From positions 1 to 64,000 of the forward strand of contig JAMLGT010000009.1 of the NCBI GenBank assembly GCA_023957755.1: a DNA stretch of 64,000 bases. Reading direction: 5' to 3'. The translations under genes and the position numbers were made by a program. This stretch comes from Chitinophagaceae bacterium. GTDB lineage: Bacteria > Bacteroidota > Bacteroidia > Chitinophagales > Chitinophagaceae. The notes under the pieces are model-generated. The model did no database searches. It saw only the letters and a program-made list of their open reading frames with translations, and had not been told where the DNA came from. Position 1 is the stretch's first letter. Every line of letters starts with the position of its first letter. Of this stretch, positions 53,528 to 61,052 are shown in pieces.

Positions 53528-55690
53528 TCACTTAAAAAGATTTTGGATAGAAGGGCCTGCAGCATTGAATCCTCCATTTACACTGAGCTCTCCTGTGAAT
53601 AAATTCATGCCGGCATTTCCTCCTAAAGGGCCATTCACTTCAGCTCCTACTGTTCCTTTCACTATTAAATCTACCGGGTTCAAGTTGCCATCAAATTTAA
53701 TGGTGGTTTCTACCGATGCACCAATTGAACCTTTGATATTTTTAGTGATTTCAAATTCTTTATCCTTACCGGCTTTGGCTGATATACTATGGCCTGTAGT
53801 CGCCCAGGTTACTGGGTCTATACTACGTTCATACTTAAATGAACCGGCTTTAAAATCGGCATACACCGACCAGCCTTCGCAATTCATTTTTCCGCCTGTA
53901 ACCATCAGGTCAACTTCAAATTCTACTTCGCAATGTTCCCTTTCCCACTCATGTATTTTCCCTTTTTTATTATCTTCTTTTAAATACTCACCACAGGGCT
54001 TTGATAAACCTCCATCCACATAATATGGAAAGAATGAGCGAAAACCATTTAAGTCACGCAAGTATTGAACATAAAAACTATAGTTAACTGCTGTGGGATC
54101 TTGTATAGTTTGCATGCTAATGGTATTCCAGAAAAGATATTCCTGCAAACGTTGATTCAGCAGGTCTTCCATTTTGTGAATATATCCATTATTTATTTCA
54201 GCAGATTTGGATAACCATTTAGCCTGTCGCTCTTGTTTTAATGTACATAGTTCTTTTTCAATTTCAACTACACGGGCATTTTCAGCCGTTTTTCCTTCAC
54301 CAGCATCAATCGTTTTTAATTCTTTTTCTAATTTTTCAATCTTGGTATCATACGATGCTTTTAATGATTGTTTCAAATCATCTTCCGCTTTTTTTCTATT
54401 CACTGCTTCGGTTTTCATGCGGGCAAAATAAGATTTGCTGAATTGCGGGTTGTCAATACTGGCCATCATCAACGCTGCTTTTGGTAACATTGGATTGGTA
54501 AGCGATGATTTCATATCATTTATGGATTGAGTGAAACCAGGTTTACCTGCATTAGCCATTACTTGTTGCATCTGCGCCATTCGCTTATTTATATTTTCCA
54601 TTCCCTTAGCTTCATAATCTTTGTTTATAGTCTGTGCATCCTGTTCCGCTTTCATCACCGTAGCATCTAAGTTTTGAAAAAATGCATTGATATCCGGATA
54701 GGCGGCAACTGCTTCTTCATAAGATGCCGGAATGGCTGGAATAATAAAACGTTTTGTGATGCTGTGGTCTTTGTAAAATTGTTTGAAGTTATTGCGGATG
54801 GTCTCGGACATATCAACGCCGGGTGTAACCTGGTTCAATAAATTAATCATTTCGCTTGTAGCGCATCCATTCGCAATCGCTTTTTGCAGATAACCCCCGC
54901 AGAGTTTATTATTCCCCTGGCTTTTTGCAATGAGCGCCATGGAACGATATGCTTCTCCGTTTGTTGAATCCTTTGTAATAGAATTTTGCAGGAATGATTT
55001 TGCTTTATCTGTATAACCAAGACTAAGATATGCCTGGCCAATATTGTTGAGCAGGGTACCACTTTCGGGTAATGCTTTTTGTGCATATAATAAAAGTGGT
55101 AAGGACTTATTTGCATAACCAGACATCGTTAATAAGGCGCCCAGGTTATTGATAGAAAGATAATCATCGGGTGTAGTGATACAGGCATTGGTCAATAAAT
55201 ACAAGGCTTTATCCAATTCATTATGTGTCCAGAAAACCATTGCATATTGCCCGGTTTGTTTCCCTTGATTTAGTAAACTTTCTACCGCACTTTTATGGCC
55301 TGGTTCCATTTTCTTTGACAACTCAGCAAAAACAGGTTTTAAATAAGCCACTAATTTAGATTTATCCGTAGGTGTCGGTGGTATTGCCAATTTTGAAACA
55401 GCGGTTGGAATTTTATTAGGGTCACCTGTAGGCATCAGGACTAGTCCTGTAGGACCTGCTTGTGTATTATTATTTACCTGGTTGATAGCATTGTTCATTA
55501 TTTTATTTCCTCCGAACGCATTCATCATACTATCGTACATCTTTCTTGCTTCCGGGTTCATATTGGATAGTGTTTCATTTAGTTTTTTTTGCGCAGCCTC
55601 CAGGCTTTCTTTCTGTTCCTTGGTAGGCTTTTGCGCAAAGGCAGAAAATGTAAGCGCATTAAACAGCAATAACAGGTAAAACGATTTCAT
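53528..55690 (-). CDS. Secreted TPR-containing protein
   Basis: A 720-aa protein. Signal peptide ends FSAFAQ. Residues about 150-300 hold TPR units (DDYLSINNLGALLTMSGYANKSLPLLLYAQKAL, SGTLLNNIGQAYLSLGYTDKAKSFLQ, GEAYRSMALIAKSQGNN). A long coiled region follows (KAEDDLKQSLKASYDTKIEKLEKELKTID), and the C terminus is Gly-rich and beta-like. It should be periplasmic or surface located and bind other proteins. Its promoter carries the shared ATCAT-N8-ATGAT element. Confidence 0.78.
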   Translation of the reverse strand: MKSFYLLLLFNALTFSAFAQKPTKEQKESLEAAQKKLNETLSNMNPEARKMYDSMMNAFGGNKIMNNAINQVNNNTQAGPTGLVLMPTGDPNKIPTAVSKLAIPPTPTDKSKLVAYLKPVFAELSKKMEPGHKSAVESLLNQGKQTGQYAMVFWTHNELDKALYLLTNACITTPDDYLSINNLGALLTMSGYANKSLPLLLYAQKALPESGTLLNNIGQAYLSLGYTDKAKSFLQNSITKDSTNGEAYRSMALIAKSQGNNKLCGGYLQKAIANGCATSEMINLLNQVTPGVDMSETIRNNFKQFYKDHSITKRFIIPAIPASYEEAVAAYPDINAFFQNLDATVMKAEQDAQTINKDYEAKGMENINKRMAQMQQVMANAGKPGFTQSINDMKSSLTNPMLPKAALMMASIDNPQFSKSYFARMKTEAVNRKKAEDDLKQSLKASYDTKIEKLEKELKTIDAGEGKTAENARVVEIEKELCTLKQERQAKWLSKSAEINNGYIHKMEDLLNQRLQEYLFWNTISMQTIQDPTAVNYSFYVQYLRDLNGFRSFFPYYVDGGLSKPCGEYLKEDNKKGKIHEWEREHCEVEFEVDLMVTGGKMNCEGWSVYADFKAGSFKYERSIDPVTWATTGHSISAKAGKDKEFEITKNIKGSIGASVETTIKFDGNLNPVDLIVKGTVGAEVNGPLGGNAGMNLFTGELSVNGGFNAAGPSIQNLFK

Positions 55691-55708
55691 CTTTTAATAT
55701 TTATGAGA

Positions 55709-55756
55709 TAAAAGTAATTGGATGGTTAAAAAGAAGGTATCATTAAAAAAGATGAT
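55709..55756 (-). promoter_or_regulatory. Shared-element promoter, copy 2 (TPR protein gene)
   Basis: ATCAT-TAAAAAAG-ATGAT (55739-55756), 22 bp, then minus-strand -7 box TACTTTTA (55716-55709), 19 bp before the start codon at 55690. The -33 position reads ACCT. The inverted repeat sequence is identical to copies 1 and 3. Confidence 0.6.
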
Positions 55757-55765
55757 TTTCTGATG

Positions 55766-55783
55766 GCCACAGATGCACAGATG
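55766..55783 (+). repeat. GCCACAGATGCACAGATG repeat, left copy
   Basis: An 18-bp repeat also found at 56286, 56378 and 60305 (plus) and inverted at 56428. Shorter or decayed copies lie at 56319 and 56450. Two copies flank the GxxExxY gene directly. Placement beside promoters and nuclease-like genes suggests a mobile or recombinogenic element. Confidence 0.7.
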
Positions 55784-55880
55784 CTGGTATTGGTATTTAA
55801 TTTAACTAATAGCGAACGAGTGTATCTTAGGCAAATGTATTTATGACCAATTTTTATCTTAACAATTAAAACATAAACTT

Positions 55881-56258
55881 ATGGAAACATATTTTCCCTT
55901 TAAAGAAGAAACGTATCAGATTCTTGGCATTTGTATGGAGGTGCATAATTACCTTGGAGCAGGGTTTCTGGAAGTTGTTTATAAGGACGCATTGGAAATT
56001 GAATTTAAAAATGCCGGAATTCATTTTGAAAGAGAGAAAGAATATACCGTTAATTATAAAGGGAACATTTTGAAACATAAATTTTTTGCAGACTTTATTG
56101 TGTTTGACAAAATAATTCTTGAGGTAAAAGCTGTAAAAACATTAGCTGATGAGCATATCGCACAAACAATCAACTATCTGAAAGTATCGGATGAAAAAAT
56201 TGCACTTCTTGTAAACTTTAATGAGCCTAAGCTTAATTATAAACGATTGATTTTGTAA
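55881..56258 (+). CDS. GxxExxY family protein (PD-(D/E)XK nuclease-like)
   Basis: A 125-aa protein of the GxxExxY family: the naming motif is GFLEVVY, and KFFADFIVFDKIILEVKAVK supplies the D...ExK pattern of the PD-(D/E)XK fold. Family members are widespread in Bacteroidota and Planctomycetota intergenic regions and have no proven role. The gene is flanked by 18-bp GCCACAGATG repeats about 520 bp apart and followed by an inverted pair of the same repeats. This fits a small mobile or selfish unit, but that is inference. It is transcribed opposite to its neighbours. Confidence 0.85.
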   Translation: METYFPFKEETYQILGICMEVHNYLGAGFLEVVYKDALEIEFKNAGIHFEREKEYTVNYKGNILKHKFFADFIVFDKIILEVKAVKTLADEHIAQTINYLKVSDEKIALLVNFNEPKLNYKRLIL

Positions 56259-56285
56259 GAAATCTCATTTACGTAAATAAGGTTT

Positions 56286-56462
56286 GCCACAGATGCACAG
56301 ATTAGGTGTAAGAAAAATGCCGCAGATGCCCAGATTTAAGATGAAATAACATGCCACTGATAAGTAGAAACAAAAATGCCACAGATGCACAGATGATTTT
56401 TTTGAGAAAATTTTAAACAAATAACATATCTGTGCATCTGTGGCAAAAGTTGCATCTGTGGC
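56286..56462. repeat. Cluster of GCCACAGATG repeats, direct and inverted
   Basis: Copies at 56286-56302 (plus), 56319-56337 (decayed, plus), 56378-56395 (plus), 56428-56444 (inverted) and 56450-56462 (inverted, short). The 56378 and 56428 copies form a hairpin with 17-bp arms and an A/T-rich loop of about 32 nt. The cluster lies just after the GxxExxY gene and ends 14 bp before the next gene's stop, where it may also stop transcription. Confidence 0.75.
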
Positions 56463-56475
56463 AAATAAAGTTTTA

Positions 56476-57690
56476 TCAGTTCACTATCTTTCTCAAACTT
56501 TCAAAATCAAAATGCTCTGTAAAATTTTTAAACAAACGCAGTGACGAAGGCAGCGTAACGTACCGAAATGCAACGGTAATGATTTGCGGAGCTGCCGCTC
56601 CTTTTGGGTTGGCTTGAAAATAATCAGGGTTATACTTATACAAAGGCAAGCTCTTAGCTTCTTTATCATAAAACTTCCAGAAACGGTTATAGTTTGTTTG
56701 TTCATCCAGGTGTGCATTATATCGCTTTTCGTTATCTGATGAAGGATTGACAATTGCCTGCTTAGAGAGCCATTCTTCATTTTGCCCACTTAAAGTTTTT
56801 TGAACAATGGCAATTTTATCTGCTACATCTTTTTCCCACTTGCTATAATATTTTATACTGTTATCATGGTCAGCCTTCAGTTGTGCTATTAGTTTTGTAA
56901 AATAGATTTTTTCTCTGTTATAGTATTCCAGCAGGCTTTCCAGATATTCTTTACGGCTAACCGGTAATAGAACAGGGATATCTTTTTTCTTAATAAACCA
57001 ATACCGGGTGATAAAATTGTTGCGGTTATTAGGCTTAATATCTTTATCTGCCACGTCCTGAAAAAAGTTGTCTCCTGTATTAATAGCAGTAAGCAGTTGT
57101 TGATTAGTGCAGTATATGTAATTAAACAAATCAATCATTTTGGCATTAACATCTGCAGGTTTGTGATTCTGCCAATCAACATATTGTAACCCAAAATCAT
57201 AGCTGCCAAAGCTGCTGCCAAAAGGTCTTGATAAAAAATAATCCAGGGTGGTTAGCAGAAGTTGATTTACATAGATACGTAATACCGTACTATATTCATC
57301 ATTGCGTTTCTTTTTTCCGTTGATACAAAAAAACTCATGTAAGGCAGCCTGAAAATTATATTGACCCAGCTTTGTAATTGCCAGGCAATCGTAGCCATTG
57401 CTGGAATAGGTATTTTCCCAATTGCCACCTGTAAGATTAAAACCGGTATGACTTTGTTGTTCTATCTTCTCAACATTTTCCAATGTTTTTTTGTCCAGTG
57501 CCTTGTCGGCTGCTGTTTTCAGATTTATAAAGTATTCTGCTCTGGCAGCAGGCCAGGGATATTGTGCTGCCGTAAGATATTTACCGGGAGTGGCATCCAG
57601 GTCAGCATTGGTTTTACAGTCTTGTGCTTTTACAGATGCTGAAAGCAATATCAAAAGGGTTATATTCAGAACTTGAAATATTGTTTTCAT
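56476..57690 (-). CDS. Secreted protein of unknown function, paralogue A
   Basis: A 404-aa protein. The start at 57690 is chosen because it opens a signal peptide ending VKAQ; the frame runs back to a TTG at 57741. It shares several blocks with the next gene upstream: IPVLLPVSRKEYLESLLEYY, NEEWLSKQAIV and, at the C terminus, NPDYFQANPK...FRYVTLP...FDFESLRKIV. The centre is helical and Lys/Glu-rich, probably coiled. I recognise no family. The pair probably arose by duplication. A partial shared promoter element (AAAAAAGATGAT half) lies in the 98-bp gap upstream. Confidence 0.75.
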   Translation of the reverse strand: MKTIFQVLNITLLILLSASVKAQDCKTNADLDATPGKYLTAAQYPWPAARAEYFINLKTAADKALDKKTLENVEKIEQQSHTGFNLTGGNWENTYSSNGYDCLAITKLGQYNFQAALHEFFCINGKKKRNDEYSTVLRIYVNQLLLTTLDYFLSRPFGSSFGSYDFGLQYVDWQNHKPADVNAKMIDLFNYIYCTNQQLLTAINTGDNFFQDVADKDIKPNNRNNFITRYWFIKKKDIPVLLPVSRKEYLESLLEYYNREKIYFTKLIAQLKADHDNSIKYYSKWEKDVADKIAIVQKTLSGQNEEWLSKQAIVNPSSDNEKRYNAHLDEQTNYNRFWKFYDKEAKSLPLYKYNPDYFQANPKGAAAPQIITVAFRYVTLPSSLRLFKNFTEHFDFESLRKIVN

Positions 57691-57761
57691 ATAAACTTCT
57701 ATTTGGATTTTAGTATATAACCGCTTTGTATCGTAAATCAAAATAGTTGTACAAACTGGCG

Positions 57762-57779
57762 TAAAATAAAAAAGATGAT
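57762..57779 (-). promoter_or_regulatory. Partial copy of the shared promoter element
   Basis: TAAAAT followed by AAAAAAGATGAT keeps the A core and one half-site of the ATCAT-N8-ATGAT element; the other half is lost. It lies 72 bp before the start codon at 57690, in the gap between the two paralogues. The 22-bp spacing to a -7 box is not clear here, so function is doubtful. Confidence 0.3.
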
Positions 57780-57788
57780 TTTTATTTA

Positions 57789-59090
57789 CTACTGTAACAT
57801 CTTTCTTAACGCTTCCAAATCAAAATTCTTTTCAAAATTCTCAAACAGGCGCTTTGAAAAACCTTTGTCGGCGCTGATTTCATACCGAAACTGCACTTCC
57901 ATAAAAATCGGTTTTGCCGGCTGGTTTAAGCTTTGTTTGAAATATTCCGGGTTCAGCACATACAGCGCAGACCTGTATTCTTCTTCCTGGTCATAAAAGT
58001 TTCCTAACTCTTTTAACCGATCGTATGCATCGTAAGTACTGCCATGGTTTCCCACTATGGCCTGCTTTTGCAGCCATTCTTCTTTTTGGTTGGCCAATAA
58101 CTGTTTTATTTTTTCTTTTTTAGCTTCGTATAATTTTGGATATGCCGCTTTATCAGCCTGTAAAATAGCCATCTGCTTTTTTGCATAATCAGCATTATTT
58201 CCGGCAAGCCCATTCATTTTCCTGTTCCAGTCGTATTCAAAATTTGCTTTTTCAATTTCAAGATAGTCCAGCATATCCTGCAAATACTGTTTGCGACTAA
58301 CAGGTATCAGCAACGGAATGCCGGGTTTGGTAATAAGATAATGCCGGTCTATCCATAAAGAAGACTTAGGGCCATTCTTGCCATACCTATCGCCACTTAT
58401 CCAGTTTTCGGTATATCCATTGCCGCTATTCAGTTTCAAAAAATCGTTGTGAGCGTCTTTATAGTTATTAGAACGGTTGTCTAATAGTATTCTTTCGGAA
58501 ATATACTTTGACACATTGACCGGATTTTTGCCTGAACCTTTAGCTTGTACATAATCACTTGGGATATTATATTGGATGGAGTTGGGATATTTTGAAATAT
58601 TAAAATTCCCTATTCCGATATCCAGTGGTGAAATGTTACCGGCCAGTGTTGGGTTTATTTTCACTCTTAAAACAGTTCTGTATTCATCTACTGTTTCTAC
58701 AACATTCAGTTTGGCAGGACATACATTTTGATACACAGCCAATTGATAACCGTAACCGGTATGATGAAAGCTGCCATTATCGCTGATGTCATTGCTGAAA
58801 CTTACCCTGGCTACGCAACCGGTGAGATTAAAATTTTTGCGACTCGCTTCTTCTAATTTTTCAATGGCAATCAGTTGATTGGTCATGTATGTTTTTTCCT
58901 GCGGAGAAGCTGCTTTTAAGCTAAACGCATATTCTGGATTGGTATGATTGGTGTATATACCAGGAATATTATCAGCTGTGCCATTACAGGGAACATTAGC
59001 CATAAGGTCCTTTTTTTGAGCAAATGTGGTTGTAATGCCTGTCAGCAGGGTAATTACTAAAAAACTGAAAGTGAAAAATTGTTTTTTCAT
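57789..59090 (-). CDS. Secreted protein of unknown function, paralogue B
   Basis: A 433-aa protein with a signal peptide ending TTFAQ. It matches paralogue A along most of its length: IPLLIPVSRKQYLQDMLDYL, QKEEWLQKQAIVGN and NPEYFKQSL...VQFRYEISADKGF...FDLEALRKML. A middle helical part carries KKQMAILQADKAAY. Two Cys near CVARVSF and VCPAK could pair. No known family was recognised. It precedes paralogue A on the minus strand by about 100 bp and follows a lipocalin-like gene, so all three may be one transcript. Confidence 0.75.
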   Translation of the reverse strand: MKKQFFTFSFLVITLLTGITTTFAQKKDLMANVPCNGTADNIPGIYTNHTNPEYAFSLKAASPQEKTYMTNQLIAIEKLEEASRKNFNLTGCVARVSFSNDISDNGSFHHTGYGYQLAVYQNVCPAKLNVVETVDEYRTVLRVKINPTLAGNISPLDIGIGNFNISKYPNSIQYNIPSDYVQAKGSGKNPVNVSKYISERILLDNRSNNYKDAHNDFLKLNSGNGYTENWISGDRYGKNGPKSSLWIDRHYLITKPGIPLLIPVSRKQYLQDMLDYLEIEKANFEYDWNRKMNGLAGNNADYAKKQMAILQADKAAYPKLYEAKKEKIKQLLANQKEEWLQKQAIVGNHGSTYDAYDRLKELGNFYDQEEEYRSALYVLNPEYFKQSLNQPAKPIFMEVQFRYEISADKGFSKRLFENFEKNFDLEALRKMLQ

Positions 59091-59213
59091 TGTATAAATG
59101 TATTTGTGTTATTCTATTAAAAGTTGGTGAATTCCTATATCGTTCCTTTTTATTATTACTTAAATTTTATTCATTAATTTTCTTTTTAGAATAAACGTAG
59201 TCAACAGTAACAG

Positions 59214-60230
59214 TTATTTTACACCAGGAGGAAAGTCTATATACTTAATATCACTTAATACATAGCTGAAATATTTATTTGTATAAGCGCCGTCCCTTTC
59301 TGTAGCTCCGCCGCTATCTAACCGTAGGATTGTTGCTACATCATCGTTATGAATATTGAACTGGTAGGTAGTCTTTTCTAATTTCCAGTTATTTTTTTTA
59401 ACCAGGCTGCCCCACTCTTGAGTATTATTGGTTTTCTTCCACTCCCCGGACATTCCTTTTGTTGGTGTCAATGTAAGTTTGTCGCCATTTACTGTCCATG
59501 TGCCGGTTTCGTTACCGTATAAAATATTGTCTATATGAACCGACCAGGTTTTAAAGCAATAAAAATAAGTGCCATCGCTTTTAAATGTGTATTCCTTTCT
59601 GAAATATCCTCCGCTATATAAAATAAAGTGATTCACAACACCATTGGTTTCTGCAGAATTTATTTTCCAAAGACCCACAATGGAAGTATGGTTTGTATTT
59701 GCATTGGCATTTGTTTCGGTTTCACTATTTGTTTGAGTATTTGCTTCACTTACTGAATTGGCATCTAAATCTATATTATCTATCAAAGATTGATAAATTT
59801 TCATATAGGGCATAGCCGTTGAATTGCACAATACAGCTACGCAAACCCGGTTATTGGAAAATACGGTTAGCATGGAAGCCACATTGGCGCCATTGTATTG
59901 CCATATAGCGGAACCGCTCATTACAGTCCAGCCGTCAGAAGTTTTGGGTGCTGTTTTTTCAGGATCTGAAATAGTTTTTCCCTGTGCTACCAATTCATTC
60001 CAGTCCTTATCAAAATCAGTTTGAATATCACCTTCGCTGTTGCGATGCTGATAAATGGCAATTTGCGCCCAGGATGCACCATCTATCCTGGAGTAAGATA
60101 TGTTGCCATTACCCTGTTGCATCGTCCAGTCCGCAGGAGGAGTGTAGGTAACGATATCAAATGTTTCTTTTTGAGCAAAGAGGTTTGCTGTAAACATCGT
60201 TAATACAATTGCAAGGATGATTGATTTCAT
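59214..60230 (-). CDS. Secreted protein with lipocalin-like C-terminal domain
   Basis: A 338-aa protein. Signal peptide ends NLFAQ. The first domain (about residues 25-155) begins FDIVTYTPPADWTMQQGNGNISY and is a short alpha/beta unit; an Asn/Thr/Glu-rich linker follows. The last ~150 residues look like a lipocalin-type barrel: IVGLWKINSAET, YTFKSDGTYFYCF, GTWTVNGDKLTLTPT and WKLEKTTYQFN. The promoter holds the shared inverted repeat. The role is unknown; proteins of this kind are often exported lipid or ligand binders. Confidence 0.77.
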   Translation of the reverse strand: MKSIILAIVLTMFTANLFAQKETFDIVTYTPPADWTMQQGNGNISYSRIDGASWAQIAIYQHRNSEGDIQTDFDKDWNELVAQGKTISDPEKTAPKTSDGWTVMSGSAIWQYNGANVASMLTVFSNNRVCVAVLCNSTAMPYMKIYQSLIDNIDLDANSVSEANTQTNSETETNANANTNHTSIVGLWKINSAETNGVVNHFILYSGGYFRKEYTFKSDGTYFYCFKTWSVHIDNILYGNETGTWTVNGDKLTLTPTKGMSGEWKKTNNTQEWGSLVKKNNWKLEKTTYQFNIHNDDVATILRLDSGGATERDGAYTNKYFSYVLSDIKYIDFPPGVK

Positions 60231-60247
60231 AATTAAAACTTATGATG

Positions 60248-60295
60248 TAAAAATAACTGCAATGGCTTTGGTGGGGTATCATTAAAAAAGATGAT
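60248..60295 (-). promoter_or_regulatory. Shared-element promoter, copy 3 (lipocalin-like gene)
   Basis: ATCAT-TAAAAAAG-ATGAT (60278-60295), 22 bp, minus-strand -7 box TATTTTTA (60255-60248), 17 bp before the start codon at 60230. The -33 position reads ACCC. The geometry is identical to copies 1 and 2. Confidence 0.6.
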
Positions 60296-60304
60296 TTTAA
60301 ATCT

Positions 60305-60322
60305 GCCACAGATGCACAGATG
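60305..60322 (+). repeat. GCCACAGATGCACAGATG repeat, distal copy
   Basis: An exact copy of the 18-bp repeat that flanks the GxxExxY gene 4 kb away. It lies between promoter copy 3 and the 92-bp tandem array. Confidence 0.7.
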
Positions 60323-60334
60323 ATTTTTGGTTAT

Positions 60335-60968
60335 ACCACAGAGGCTCAAAGTCCCAAAGCCGCACAAAGAAAAAACATAGTGAACCTTCGTGCCTCGGTG
60401 TCTTGGTGGCTACTTCTATTTTACTTGCCACAAAGGCTCAAAGTCCCAAAGCCGCACAAAGAAAAAGCTTAGTGAACCTTCGTGCCTTCGGGTCTTGGTG
60501 GCTACTTCTATTTTACTTGCCACAAAGGCTCAAAGTCCCAAAGCCGCACAAAGAAAAAACTTAGTGAACCTTCGTGCCTTCGGGTCTTGGTGGCTACTTC
60601 TGTTTTTCTTGCCACAGAGGCTCAAAGTCGCAAAGCTGCACAAAGAAAAAACTTAGTGAATCTTCGTGCCTTCGTGTCTTGGTGGCTACTTCTATTTTAC
60701 TTGCCACAGAGGCTCAAAGTCGCAAAGCTGCACAAAGAAAAAACTTAGTGAACCTTCGTGCCTCGGTGTCTAGGTGGCTACTTCTATTTTACTTGCCACA
60801 AAGGCTCAAAGACTCAATTCCGATAGCTATCGGGACACAAATAAAAATCTTAGTGAACCTTTGTGCCTCGGTGTCTTCGTGGCTACTTCTGTTTTTCTTG
60901 CCACAAAGGCGATAAGACAAGAAGTGGCACAAAGGATAACCTTAAGAACCTTAGTGCCTTCGCGGCCC
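60335..60968. repeat. Tandem array of seven GCCAC...GTGGC units (92-bp period)
   Basis: Unit starts fall at 60335, 60427, 60519, 60611, 60703, 60795 and 60900: five 92-bp units, one of 105 bp and a decayed last one. Each begins GCCACAAAGGCTCAAAG and ends CTTCGTGCC...GTGGC, which is close to the reverse complement of the start, so every unit can fold into one long hairpin. The sixth unit is interrupted by CCGATAGCTATCGG. The frames that run through the array are by-products of the repeats, not genes. The array fills most of the 822-bp gap before the kinase gene. Confidence 0.9.
60820..60833. repeat. CCGATAGCTATCGG palindrome
   Basis: A perfect 14-bp palindrome inside the sixth 92-bp unit. A shorter version, TGATAGCTATCA, lies at 62996-63007 just after the kinase gene. 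This small palindrome type is frequent in Bacteroidota intergenic DNA. Confidence 0.6.
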
Positions 60969-60977
60969 ATTAAAAAA

Positions 60978-61025
60978 ATCATTAAAAAGTATGAGTTCAA
61001 CCTGTATGAATTCATCTTTTATTTG
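60978..61025 (+). promoter_or_regulatory. Shared-element promoter, degenerate copy 4 (histidine kinase gene)
   Basis: ATCAT-TAAAAAGT-ATGAG (60978-60995) resembles the ATCAT-N8-ATGAT element with one changed half-site base. Exactly 22 bp further a -7-like box TTTATTTG (61018-61025) precedes the kinase start at 61053 by 27 bp. The same spacing as in the three minus-strand copies suggests autoregulation of the two-component system. Confidence 0.45.
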
Positions 61026-61052
61026 TAATCAAGAAAGAAGTATTTTGGTATA

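Noticed and set aside
57690-57741. 17-residue N-terminal extension of paralogue A from a TTG codon
   Set aside because: The ATG at 57690 begins a clean signal peptide; the extension would bury it.
60390-60915. Three overlapping ~88-113-codon plus-strand frames with near-identical products
   Set aside because: They are translations of the 92-bp tandem units (the period gives repeated frames); no start context, no family, and they are offset by exactly one unit.
60335-60968. CRISPR array
   Set aside because: The whole 92-bp unit is repeated, with no unique spacers and no cas genes nearby.
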